Both the position numbers and the translations under genes were made by a program. The notes under the pieces were generated by a model that was given only the letters and a program-made list of their open reading frames with translations, did not search any database and was not told the origin of the DNA. This document shows positions 1 through 6,029 of a DNA stretch of 8,147 nucleotides, one piece after another. Every line of letters begins with the position of its first letter. Position 1 is the stretch's first letter. The DNA comes from Cyanobacteriota bacterium (lineage in GTDB: Bacteria; Cyanobacteriota; Cyanobacteriia; PCC-6307; Cyanobiaceae). Location of the stretch: positions 1-8,147 of the forward strand of contig CANHSW010000086.1 of assembly GCA_947463165.1 (NCBI GenBank), given 5' to 3'.

Positions 1-1613
1 ACCGGGATGTGCAGCAACAGGTGGCCACCAAGCGCAGCGAGCGGGAGGAAAGGCTGGCGGTAACGGTGCAGCTGCTGCGCGATCGGCTGGCGGCGGTGGG
101 GCTAACCAACTGTGAGGTGAGCGGCCGCCCCAAGCATCTCTATGGCATCTGGAGCAAGATGCAACGCCAGCAGAAGGCATTCCACGAGATCTACGACGTG
201 GCGGCCCTGCGGATCCTCTGTCCGAATCTGGATGGCTGCTATCGAGCCCTGGCGGTGGTGCACGACACCTTCCGACCAATTCCAGGCCGCTTCAAGGACT
301 ACATCGGTTTGCCCAAACCCAATGGCTATCAATCGCTGCATACGGCGGTAATTGGTAGACACCGGCCGATTGAAGTGCAGATCCGCACGGGCGAAATGCA
401 CCAGGTGGCCGAATATGGCATTGCCGCCCATTGGAAATACAAGGAAGGTGGCTCACCCGCCGCCTCTGGATCCGATACCGAACGCTTCAACTGGCTGCGG
501 CAGCTGGTGGATTGGCAAAAGGATGGCGGCACAGAAGACAGCAGCGATTATCTGCGGTCAATTAAAGAGGATCTATTCGATGAGGAGGTGTTTGTATTCA
601 CCCCCAATGGCGACGTAGTAGGACTGCGCAAGGGCTCTACAGCCGTTGATTTTGCCTACCGCATCCACTCGGAAGTTGGCAATCACTGTCAGGGCGTGCG
701 CATCAATGATCGCCTCAGCCCCCTATCTACGCCACTGCAAAATGGCGACTTTATATATATTCTAACCGCCAAGACGGCCCACCCGAGTCTCGACTGGCTC
801 AATTTTGTAGCCACTCCCACAGCGCGCAATCGCATCCGCCATTGGTATAAGCGCAGCCACCGCGATGAAAACATCCTGCGGGGCAGCGAGATGCTGGAGC
901 GGGAGCTGGGCCGAGACGGCTTCGATGCCCTGCTTAATGGTGAGCCGCTGTTGCGGGTCGCCCGGCGTTGCAACCTGATCAGCACAGAAGACCTGCTGGC
1001 CAGCTTGGGCTTTGGCGGCGTCACCCTGCAGCAGGTGGTCAACCGGCTGCGGGAGGAGCTGCGGCTGGCCCACGCCGCCGCCACCCCCGCCCTCACCAAT
1101 GAACAGGTGGCGGCCAGCCTGGCGCCCCCCGCCCAGCCGCCGGCCCCCACCGCCCATGGCGCCTCCAGTCCCATCTTGGGTCTGGAGGGTCTTGACTATC
1201 GCCACGGCGGTTGCTGCAGCCCCCTGCCCGGCGAAGCGATCGTGGCCACGGTGGCCCTGGGCAACCACGGCATCACAATTCACCGCCAAGACTGCGCCCA
1301 CGTGAGTCAGATGCCGGTGGAACGCCGCCTGCCCGTGCGCTGGAACCCCAACCCCCAGGGAACGCCGCGGCGCTATCCGGTGCAACTGCGGATCGAGGTG
1401 CTCGATCGGGTGGGCGTGCTCAAGGACATCCTCACCCGCCTCTCCGATCACCGCATCAATGTGAGTGACGCCCGCGTGCGCACCAACCCCGGCAAACCCG
1501 CCCGCATCGATCTACGGGTCGAACTGCTCTGCGCCGACCAACTGATTACCACCATGGATCAAATCCGCTCAATGGCCGATGTACTCGACATCTGCCGCAC
1601 CGGCATCGGCTGA
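1..1613 (+). CDS. rel: Bifunctional (p)ppGpp synthetase/hydrolase, Rel/SpoT type (5'-truncated by window edge)
   Basis: This is the stringent-response alarmone enzyme, which makes (and, through an N-terminal HD domain, degrades) ppGpp and pppGpp. The frame is open to the left edge (codons in phase with base 3; R-D precede the GTG at 9), so that GTG is not the true start. The roughly 200-residue HD hydrolase half lies outside the window. Residues are counted from base 9. The synthetase domain is about 35-147, with YDVAALR (62-68), the RFKD loop (94-97), YQSLHT (107-112) and EVQIRT (122-127). The R-x-K-D form is typical of bifunctional Rel/SpoT, whereas monofunctional RelA has E-x-D-D. A TGS domain follows at about 193-254, then a helical region to about 355, a Pro/Ala-rich linker (about 355-390), a zinc-finger-like segment (C402, C403, H425, C429) and a C-terminal ACT domain (about 455-534). 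Full-length family members run to roughly 700-780 residues. It ends at TGA 1611-1613. Family assignment is certain; bifunctionality is inferred from the RFKD loop because the HD motif is not visible. Confidence 0.96.
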   Translation, partial: RDVQQQVATKRSEREERLAVTVQLLRDRLAAVGLTNCEVSGRPKHLYGIWSKMQRQQKAFHEIYDVAALRILCPNLDGCYRALAVVHDTFRPIPGRFKDYIGLPKPNGYQSLHTAVIGRHRPIEVQIRTGEMHQVAEYGIAAHWKYKEGGSPAASGSDTERFNWLRQLVDWQKDGGTEDSSDYLRSIKEDLFDEEVFVFTPNGDVVGLRKGSTAVDFAYRIHSEVGNHCQGVRINDRLSPLSTPLQNGDFIYILTAKTAHPSLDWLNFVATPTARNRIRHWYKRSHRDENILRGSEMLERELGRDGFDALLNGEPLLRVARRCNLISTEDLLASLGFGGVTLQQVVNRLREELRLAHAAATPALTNEQVAASLAPPAQPPAPTAHGASSPILGLEGLDYRHGGCCSPLPGEAIVATVALGNHGITIHRQDCAHVSQMPVERRLPVRWNPNPQGTPRRYPVQLRIEVLDRVGVLKDILTRLSDHRINVSDARVRTNPGKPARIDLRVELLCADQLITTMDQIRSMADVLDICRTGIG

Positions 1614-1684
1614 TCTTTTAGCGAATTCAGGCCCCAATGGCCCAACAGCCCGCCCAAAGCGCTCAACAGGCCAGGCCCACCAGC

Positions 1685-1722
1685 CTCAGACTCTTGTTAC
1701 CTTGATGGCCAGAGAGTCTGAG
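1685..1722 (+). terminator. Perfect 10-bp inverted repeat downstream of rel; terminator-like but without a T-tract
   Basis: CTCAGACTCT at 1685-1694 is the exact reverse complement of AGAGTCTGAG at 1713-1722, with an 18-base loop. It begins 71 bases after the rel stop codon. The bases after the right arm (GCTTGGAATG from 1722) contain no T-run, so this is not a canonical intrinsic terminator. It may be a 3'-end stabilising hairpin, a factor-assisted terminator, or a dyad bound by a protein. The inverted repeat is seen directly; the role is inferred. Confidence 0.4.
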
Positions 1723-1767
1723 CTTGGAATGCAAGACAGAGAGCCTGCGATTTGAGATGCAAGATGG
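1714..1767. repeat. Imperfect tandem repeat, two units of about 27 bp
   Basis: The two adjacent units start at 1714 (GAGTCTGAGCTTGGA, then ATGCAAGA) and 1741 (GAGCCTGCGATTTGAG, then ATGCAAGA). They share GAG, CTG, TT, GA and an exact ATGCAAGA (1729-1736 and 1757-1764), with one base of length difference. The first unit overlaps the right arm of the 1685-1722 inverted repeat, so the left arm is a partial inverted copy of the same motif. It does not fall in a plausible reading frame, because stops interrupt all three. Its origin is unknown; it could be a diverged small dispersed repeat. Confidence 0.5.
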
Positions 1768-1828
1768 CGCCAATAATTCCCTCGGAGACCGCTAAGCAAA
1801 CTCTTGAAAGGCAACTATTTCCGTAAGC

Positions 1829-1851
1829 CTGCCAGCGGCTAAACCTGGCGG
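1829..1851 (+). other. Short hairpin in the rel-mnmE gap
   Basis: CTGCCAG (1829-1835) can pair with CTGGCGG (1845-1851), with one G-T wobble, around a 9-base loop. It is not followed by a T-run. It could be a local RNA structure in a leader transcript for the downstream genes, but a stem of this size is not rare by chance. Confidence 0.25.
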
Positions 1852-2006
1852 CATCAGGAATCCCTAGCAGTCGCTCAGGGTTTTCGGGGCATCTCCATGT
1901 ACTGCTTCCCTGACCAGCCCCTAATCCTGGTATGCGGTTGACGTTGCACTCGATACAGCAAAACCCCAGGAGCTGTTCCTACAACAACCCCAGCTGGCCC
2001 ATACCG

Positions 2007-2195
2007 ATGACCTCCGATCAAGCCGCCCAACTGATTGATGACACCCTCGATCTGGTGCATCAGCGGCTGCAGGATCTACAGGCCCGCTGCCTCAAGGCCG
2101 AACAGCGCGCCCTGGCGGAAGAGTTCCGGGAATGGCGCCACCCCACCGGCAGCCACATCGACCTGATGGTGTTCCCCGGCCTGGCCAACTCCTGA
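2007..2195 (+). CDS. Small hypothetical protein (62 aa) upstream of mnmE
   Basis: I do not recognise this family. The 62-residue product begins MTSDQAAQLIDD and ends VFPGLANS. The central part (about residues 6-45) is rich in Leu, Gln, Arg and Glu with heptad-like spacing, so a helical or short coiled-coil protein is likely. It has no signal peptide or membrane segment and a single Cys. The ATG at 2007 is preferred over the in-frame ATG at 1932. Codons after 2007 are GC-rich at third positions like the neighbouring genes, whereas 1932-2006 uses AGG, ATA and TTG and encodes an unremarkable Ser/Asn/Pro stretch. No Shine-Dalgarno is visible, which is common in cyanobacteria. It stops 45 bases before mnmE in the same frame, so co-transcription is likely. 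The codon pattern argues that it is real, but conservation has not been tested. Confidence 0.6.
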   Translation: MTSDQAAQLIDDTLDLVHQRLQDLQARCLKAEQRALAEEFREWRHPTGSHIDLMVFPGLANS

Positions 2196-2196
2196 A

Positions 2197-2239
2197 CCCA
2201 GGGGCCAGGGGCCCAGGGGCCTCGGGCTGAAAATAGGGG
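2197..2239 (+). repeat. G-run tract with G-quadruplex potential immediately upstream of mnmE
   Basis: G-runs lie at 2201-2204, 2208-2211, 2216-2219 and 2224-2226, separated by loops of 3, 4 and 4 bases. This fits the common four-run pattern of three or more Gs with loops of 1-7. A fifth run (2236-2239) ends one base before the mnmE ATG, too close to act as a normal Shine-Dalgarno. The units are near-repeats of CCAGGGGC. In RNA it would sit in the leader just upstream of the mnmE start and could affect initiation. The pattern is seen; folding and effect are inferred. Confidence 0.5.
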
Positions 2240-2240
2240 C

Positions 2241-3659
2241 ATGGCCGAGCCCGTTCCGTTCAGTTGCAGCCCAGGCGACACCAGCAACCCCAGCGACACC
2301 ATCGTCGCCATCGCCACCGCCATCGCCCCGGGCCAGGGCAGCGTGGCGATCCTGCGCCTCTCCGGCGAACGGGCGGAAGCGATCGGCAAGCACTTGTTTT
2401 TGGCCCCGGGCCAGCAGGACTGGCAGAGCCATCGGGTGCTCTACGGCCATGTGGTGGATCCGGCCAGCGGCGAGCGGGTGGATGAGGCGCTGCTGCTGGT
2501 GATGCGGGCGCCCCGCAGTTTTACCCGCGAAACCGTGGTGGAATTCCACTGCCACGGCGGCCTGGTGGCCGTCCAGCGGGTGCTGGAGCTGGTGCTGGCC
2601 GCCGGAGCCCGCCGGGCTCTGCCGGGAGAATTCAGCCAACGGGCTTTTCTCAACGGTCGGCTCGATCTCACCCGGGCTGAGGCGATTGGCGAAATGATCA
2701 ACGCCCGCAGTCGCCGGGCGGCCGAGCTGGCCATGGCCGGCATCGATGGCGGCCTGCAGCGACGCATCAGCGGCCTGCGCGAACGGCTGCTGGATCAGTT
2801 GGCGGAGCTGGAGGCGCGGGTGGATTTCGAGGAGGATTTGCCGCCCCTCGATGCCGATGCTGTGCTGGCGGAGCTGGCAGCGGTGCGCGCCGCCCTGGAG
2901 CGGTTGGTGGCGGAGGCCCGCCAGGGGCAACTGCTGCGCCAGGGGCTGCGGGTGGCGATTGTGGGCTGCCCCAATGTGGGCAAATCGAGCTTGCTCAACC
3001 TGCTCAGTGGCCGGGATCGGGCGATCGTCACCGATCTGCCGGGCACCACCCGCGACCTGCTGGAGAGCGAACTGGTGCTGAACGGCGTGCCGCTCACCCT
3101 GCTGGACACCGCCGGCATCCGGCCCACCGATGACCTGGTGGAACGGCTGGGCATCGGCCGCAGCCAGGAGGCCCTGGCCTCGGCCGATGCGGTGCTGCTG
3201 CTGTTTGATCTCAGCCGGGGCTGGACAGAGCAAGATCAACAGCTGCTGCTGCAGGTGCCTGCGGGGGCGGCTTTGCTGCTGGTGGGCAACAAGGCCGATG
3301 CGGCCGGCCTGGCCGCCGGCGCTGTGGCGACGGGCGATCTGGCGTCACCGGCCCAGGTGGCGATCAGCGCCCTAAACGGTGCGGGCCGCGACGCCCTGGT
3401 GACGGCCCTGCTGCAGCGCTGCGGCGCCACGGAACTGCAGGGGCTGCAGGTGGCCCTCAACGAGCGCCAGCGCGATCTGGCGGCAGAGGCCGCCGCCGCC
3501 TTAGGTCGCAGCCAGGAGGCGGCCCAACAGGCCCTGCCCTGGGACTTCTGGACCATCGACCTGCGCGCAGCGGTGCGCAGCCTTGGCGAAATCACCGGAG
3601 AAGAAGTAAGCGAGGCGGTGCTGGATCGGGTATTCGCCCGCTTCTGCATCGGCAAGTAG
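2241..3659 (+). CDS. mnmE: tRNA uridine-5-carboxymethylaminomethyl modification GTPase MnmE
   Basis: With MnmG, this GTPase installs the carboxymethylaminomethyl group on C5 of wobble uridine (U34) in certain tRNAs, using a folate-derived carbon, in the cytoplasm. The 472-residue product has the full family layout. The N-terminal folate-binding domain (about 18-135) starts with DTIVAIATAIAPGQGSVAILRLSG and contains EFHCHGG (101-107). A helical domain follows, and inserted in it is a Ras-like G domain with P-loop GCPNVGKS (242-249), the GTTRD switch (268-272), DTAG (289-292), NKAD (350-353) and SAL (376-378). The C-terminus is FCIGK, with the conserved Cys of the C-x-G-K motif at 469. ATG 2241 is the only start codon between the upstream in-frame TGA (2193) and the conserved N-terminus; it leaves about 18 residues of non-conserved leader. 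It ends at TAG 3657-3659. Nothing is missing. Confidence 0.98.
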   Translation: MAEPVPFSCSPGDTSNPSDTIVAIATAIAPGQGSVAILRLSGERAEAIGKHLFLAPGQQDWQSHRVLYGHVVDPASGERVDEALLLVMRAPRSFTRETVVEFHCHGGLVAVQRVLELVLAAGARRALPGEFSQRAFLNGRLDLTRAEAIGEMINARSRRAAELAMAGIDGGLQRRISGLRERLLDQLAELEARVDFEEDLPPLDADAVLAELAAVRAALERLVAEARQGQLLRQGLRVAIVGCPNVGKSSLLNLLSGRDRAIVTDLPGTTRDLLESELVLNGVPLTLLDTAGIRPTDDLVERLGIGRSQEALASADAVLLLFDLSRGWTEQDQQLLLQVPAGAALLLVGNKADAAGLAAGAVATGDLASPAQVAISALNGAGRDALVTALLQRCGATELQGLQVALNERQRDLAAEAAAALGRSQEAAQQALPWDFWTIDLRAAVRSLGEITGEEVSEAVLDRVFARFCIGK

Positions 3660-3855
3660 GGAGCTAATGCAGAGAAAAGCGCAGATATTGAGCCGTTTGC
3701 ACCTATTTAAGCACTCAATAAGCTGAGTTCAGCATACTCCCTAGTTCGCCATCAATCCAGAGCTCGAAAGTCGGCAATTTACCAGTAATTCACATAGTTA
3801 TCCAAGGCCTGCTTAACCCAGCTGCCAGAATTGCCCCTCTGAACAGTGTTCGCCC
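3660..3855. other. Intergenic region between mnmE and nadC, locally AT-richer
   Basis: This 196-base gap separates mnmE from the nadC group. GC counted over 3661-3840 is about 46%, against 80% in a sample of mnmE (2881-2940), as expected of a promoter-bearing region. Small dyads are present: ACTCA 3713-3717 with TGAGT 3724-3728, and the overlapping near-palindrome GCTGAGTTCAGC at 3722-3733. -10-like hexamers such as TAGTTA (3795-3800) occur, but no -35 hexamer is correctly spaced, so no promoter is called. No T-tract terminator for mnmE was found. Confidence 0.5.
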
Positions 3856-4716
3856 TTGTTCCTCCCCGCCTTGCCCTGCCTTGACACCTGGCTGCGGGCC
3901 TGGCTGGAGGAGGATCTAGGACGGGGAGACCTGACGGCCCCCGCGCTGCTGGGGCGCCATGGCCGGGCCCATTGGCGGGCCAAGCAAGCGGGCATTTTTT
4001 GTGGTGGGCCGCTGGTGGAACCGCTGTTCCGTCTGCTCGATCCGCAGCTGGAGCTGGAGCTGCTGGTGGCCGACGGCCAGCCGGTGATCCCCGGCCAAGA
4101 GCTGCTGCGGCTGAGGGGCCAGGCGGCGGCGCTGGTGGCTGGCGAGCGCACGGCGCTCAACCTGGCCATGCATCTATCTGGCATTGCCACCGCCACCGCT
4201 GCTCTGGTGCGAGAGCTGGAGGGCTTTGACGTGCGCTTGGTGGATACCCGCAAAACGACGCCGGGCCTGCGCCTGCTGGAAAAATACGCGGTGCGCTGTG
4301 GTGGCGGCGGCAACCACCGCCTCGGCCTGGACGACGCCGCCATGCTCAAGGAAAACCACATCGCCTGGGCCGGCGGCATCGACGCGGCCGTAGCGGCCGT
4401 GCGGGCCTCCGCCCCCTGGCCCGCGCAGGTGATCGTGGAGGCGGAAACGGCAACCGAGGCCGAAACAGCCATCGCGGCCGGTGCCGATGGCGTACTGCTG
4501 GATGAATTCCAGCCGCAGCAATTGATCGAGCTGGTGCCGCAGCTGCGGGCCTTGGCGCTGCAACGGGGCAGACCGGTGGTGCTGGAGGCCAGTGGCATCC
4601 AGCCGCAGCAACTGCGGGCCTATGCCGCCACCGGCATCGACCTGATCTCCACCAGCGCCCCGATCACCCGCAGCCCCTGGCTGGACCTGAGCATGCGCTT
4701 CGAGGCCAGCCGATGA
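3856..4716 (+). CDS. nadC: Nicotinate-nucleotide pyrophosphorylase (carboxylating), quinolinate phosphoribosyltransferase
   Basis: This cytoplasmic enzyme converts quinolinate and PRPP to nicotinate mononucleotide, CO2 and pyrophosphate, the entry to NAD in de novo synthesis. From TTG 3856 the product is 286 residues, the usual family length. The N-terminal part has WLEEDLGRGDLT (16-27). The barrel domain carries ERTALN (97-102), DTRKTTPGLR (130-139), GGGGNHRLGLDDAAMLKENH (149-168), VEAET (195-199), EASG (244-247) and TSAP (266-269), ending in LDLSMRFE. No in-frame ATG or GTG exists between the upstream stop (TAA 3814-3816) and the conserved EDLGRGDLT block, so initiation must use a TTG (3856, or 3871 giving 281 residues) or a rarer codon. 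No Shine-Dalgarno is visible. The stop overlaps the next ATG by ATGA at 4713-4716, implying translational coupling. Function is certain; the exact start is not. Confidence 0.95.
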   Translation: MFLPALPCLDTWLRAWLEEDLGRGDLTAPALLGRHGRAHWRAKQAGIFCGGPLVEPLFRLLDPQLELELLVADGQPVIPGQELLRLRGQAAALVAGERTALNLAMHLSGIATATAALVRELEGFDVRLVDTRKTTPGLRLLEKYAVRCGGGGNHRLGLDDAAMLKENHIAWAGGIDAAVAAVRASAPWPAQVIVEAETATEAETAIAAGADGVLLDEFQPQQLIELVPQLRALALQRGRPVVLEASGIQPQQLRAYAATGIDLISTSAPITRSPWLDLSMRFEASR

Positions 4717-6029
4717 ACCGGCTGCGGCGACAACTGACTGGGCGATCTATAGGGGTCATCACTAGTGTGCGGGCTGCTGGAATAACTACTGCGCGGGCTG
4801 CTGCGCTGACAGCCACCCTGATAACTGTGCTCACCGGCCTAGTGCTGCAGGGCTGTCAGCAACTACAGCGCCGCTCCACCCTGTTCATCTATCTGGTGCC
4901 GCCCAGTGATGCGGAGGAGGTTGTCTCCCGCAAGCAACTGAATAAACTCTGGGCACCTGTAATTGATGCCTATCGAGAACTGGAGCCCAATGTTCAGCTG
5001 GAACTGCAGGTAATTCCAGAGGCTGACATCTTCGAGCAACTCCAGCGCCGCAACAGCCACGGTTTCGGCCCCGACCTGGTGATCGTTAATGCCAACCTGG
5101 CGATGGAGCTGCGGCAAAGGGGCCTGATCCGGCCGATCCCCCTGAGCCGATCGCTGGCGGAGTCAATCGAGCCCACCGCCTTAGCGCGGCTGAAAACAGC
5201 GGAGGGGTTGGCGGCGCTGCCGCTCGTCTGGTCGCCGCAACTGAGCTGCTACAACCGCAGCCGCATCGCCAAGCCACCCACCACGGTTAGCGATCTGCTC
5301 AGCCTGGCGGCAGGCGGTCACCGCATCGGCATCAGCTTTGATCCAGCGGGCCTTTGGTGGTCTGCCGGTGCCCTCGGTGCTGAAAAGAGTTTGGCGACAC
5401 TACTCAGCCCAAGCAAGCAGAGCTTGCAACCGGCAGAGCGCCTGGCCCTACTGGGTTGGATGCAATGGCTACAGAAAATAGCCATGCATTCCCAGGTAAA
5501 TATCTATGCAAACGATCTAATGCTCACCGAGGCATTTCAACGGGGGCAGCTTGACTGGATCCCCTGCTCCAGCCTCAGCCTCCACAGCCTCTCCAATGGC
5601 CTGGGAGCGAAGCTAGGGGTGGCCGTGCTGCCCAGTGGTCCTGGCGGTGGGCCGAGCCCCAACTCCCGGATGCGAGTGCTGGGCTTCGGGCCCAACTCCT
5701 CAGCCCGCCAATTTCAAGCAGCTAAGACCCTGGCGGAATTGATTCTTAATCCGCTGATGCAGCGCTACATGTCTCTCTCCGACACCCAATCCCTGCCGGT
5801 GAATCGCCACGCCCTGCCGCCAGTGGCCAACTCCGCATTACTAAAAACCCTGGTGGCCGCCCAGCGGCAGTTCAAACAGGATGCCCCGCTGCAAAAGCTA
5901 TCGCTTTCGCTAAGCAAACAGCAACAAATCCGCCAGGTATTCAGCCGCGAACTAACGCCGATGATGGTGGGGGAGATCAGCCCCGCTGCCGCCACTGACA
6001 ATCTGATTGAGAAGTTGAGACAGCGATGA
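4713..6029 (+). CDS. Lipoprotein, ABC-type extracellular solute-binding protein family 1
   Basis: The 438-residue protein begins with an Arg-rich segment, a hydrophobic core (about 31-45) and a lipobox LQGC with the lipidated Cys at 48, so it should be anchored to a membrane on the periplasmic side. The body follows the family 1 solute-binding pattern. It has a first strand LFIYLVPP (57-64), a helix then an extended strand (NVQLELQVIP, 93-102), GPDLVIVNA (119-127), a hinge-like GLAALPLVWSPQLSCYNRS (165-183), LGVAVLPSGPGGG (301-313) and a late GFGPNSSARQFQAAKTLAELI helix. The ligand cannot be read from the sequence; sugars, polyols or other organic solutes are possible. No permease or ATPase gene adjoins it. 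Both ends overlap neighbours by ATGA (with nadC and the channel gene). The n-region is unusually long (about 28 residues) and carries a short internal repeat; an in-frame GTG at 4767 would give a more usual signal peptide, but the overlap favours 4713. Confidence 0.82.
   Translation: MNRLRRQLTGRSIGVITSVRAAGITTARAAALTATLITVLTGLVLQGCQQLQRRSTLFIYLVPPSDAEEVVSRKQLNKLWAPVIDAYRELEPNVQLELQVIPEADIFEQLQRRNSHGFGPDLVIVNANLAMELRQRGLIRPIPLSRSLAESIEPTALARLKTAEGLAALPLVWSPQLSCYNRSRIAKPPTTVSDLLSLAAGGHRIGISFDPAGLWWSAGALGAEKSLATLLSPSKQSLQPAERLALLGWMQWLQKIAMHSQVNIYANDLMLTEAFQRGQLDWIPCSSLSLHSLSNGLGAKLGVAVLPSGPGGGPSPNSRMRVLGFGPNSSARQFQAAKTLAELILNPLMQRYMSLSDTQSLPVNRHALPPVANSALLKTLVAAQRQFKQDAPLQKLSLSLSKQQQIRQVFSRELTPMMVGEISPAAATDNLIEKLRQR
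4769..4803 (+). repeat. 11-bp direct repeat in the signal-peptide coding region
   Basis: GCGGGCTGCTG occurs at 4769-4779 and 4793-4803, exactly 24 bases (8 codons) apart and in the same frame, encoding R-A-A twice in V-R-A-A-G-I-T-T and A-R-A-A-A-L-T-A. The rest of each 24-base unit has diverged. A local duplication is the simplest reading and would account for the long n-region of the lipoprotein signal. Chance similarity in Ala/Arg-rich coding cannot be excluded. Confidence 0.4.

Larger units (their letters stand above)
1614..2006. other. 393-base intergenic region between rel and the small ORF
   Basis: I see no convincing gene here on either strand. Counted GC over 1741-1860 is about 52%, well below the flanking genes. 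The region holds a perfect inverted repeat (1685-1722), an imperfect 27-bp tandem repeat overlapping its right arm (1714-1767) and a weaker hairpin (1829-1851). A TTGACG hexamer at 1938-1943 resembles a -35 box but has no -10 hexamer at usable spacing. Promoters for the small ORF and mnmE probably lie here, but none can be placed from sequence alone. The stretch could also host a small RNA; no known cyanobacterial RNA family was recognised. Confidence 0.6.

Noticed and set aside
9..11. GTG as the start of rel
   Set aside because: The frame is open upstream to the window edge, and the family needs an N-terminal HD domain that would lie outside.
762..1451. 229-codon minus-strand frame within rel
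   Set aside because: It is antisense to conserved TGS-to-ACT coding sequence and has a low-complexity Gly/Gln/His product; this is a shadow frame.
1938..1957. TTGACG followed by GATACA as a sigma-70 type promoter
   Set aside because: The spacer is only 8 bases, far from 16-18, and no other hexamer at the right distance resembles a -10 box.
1932..2006. Longer 87-codon version of the small ORF starting at ATG 1932
   Set aside because: Codons in this stretch differ from the rest of the ORF, and the extra residues look like translated non-coding DNA.
1875..2060. 61-codon minus-strand ORF in the rel-mnmE gap
   Set aside because: It overlaps the better-supported plus-strand small ORF and shows no motif or convincing codon bias.
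2076..3239. 387-codon open frame on the minus strand across mnmE
   Set aside because: It lies wholly antisense to a clear MnmE frame and its own small upstream ORF; long antisense frames are expected when the sense gene has GC-rich third positions. Its product is His/Gln/Gly-rich with no recognisable domain.
3722..3733. Near-palindrome GCTGAGTTCAGC as a transcription-factor operator or terminator
   Set aside because: It is a short dyad with a 2-base centre and no T-run, and it matches no operator I know; too weak to call as a regulatory site.
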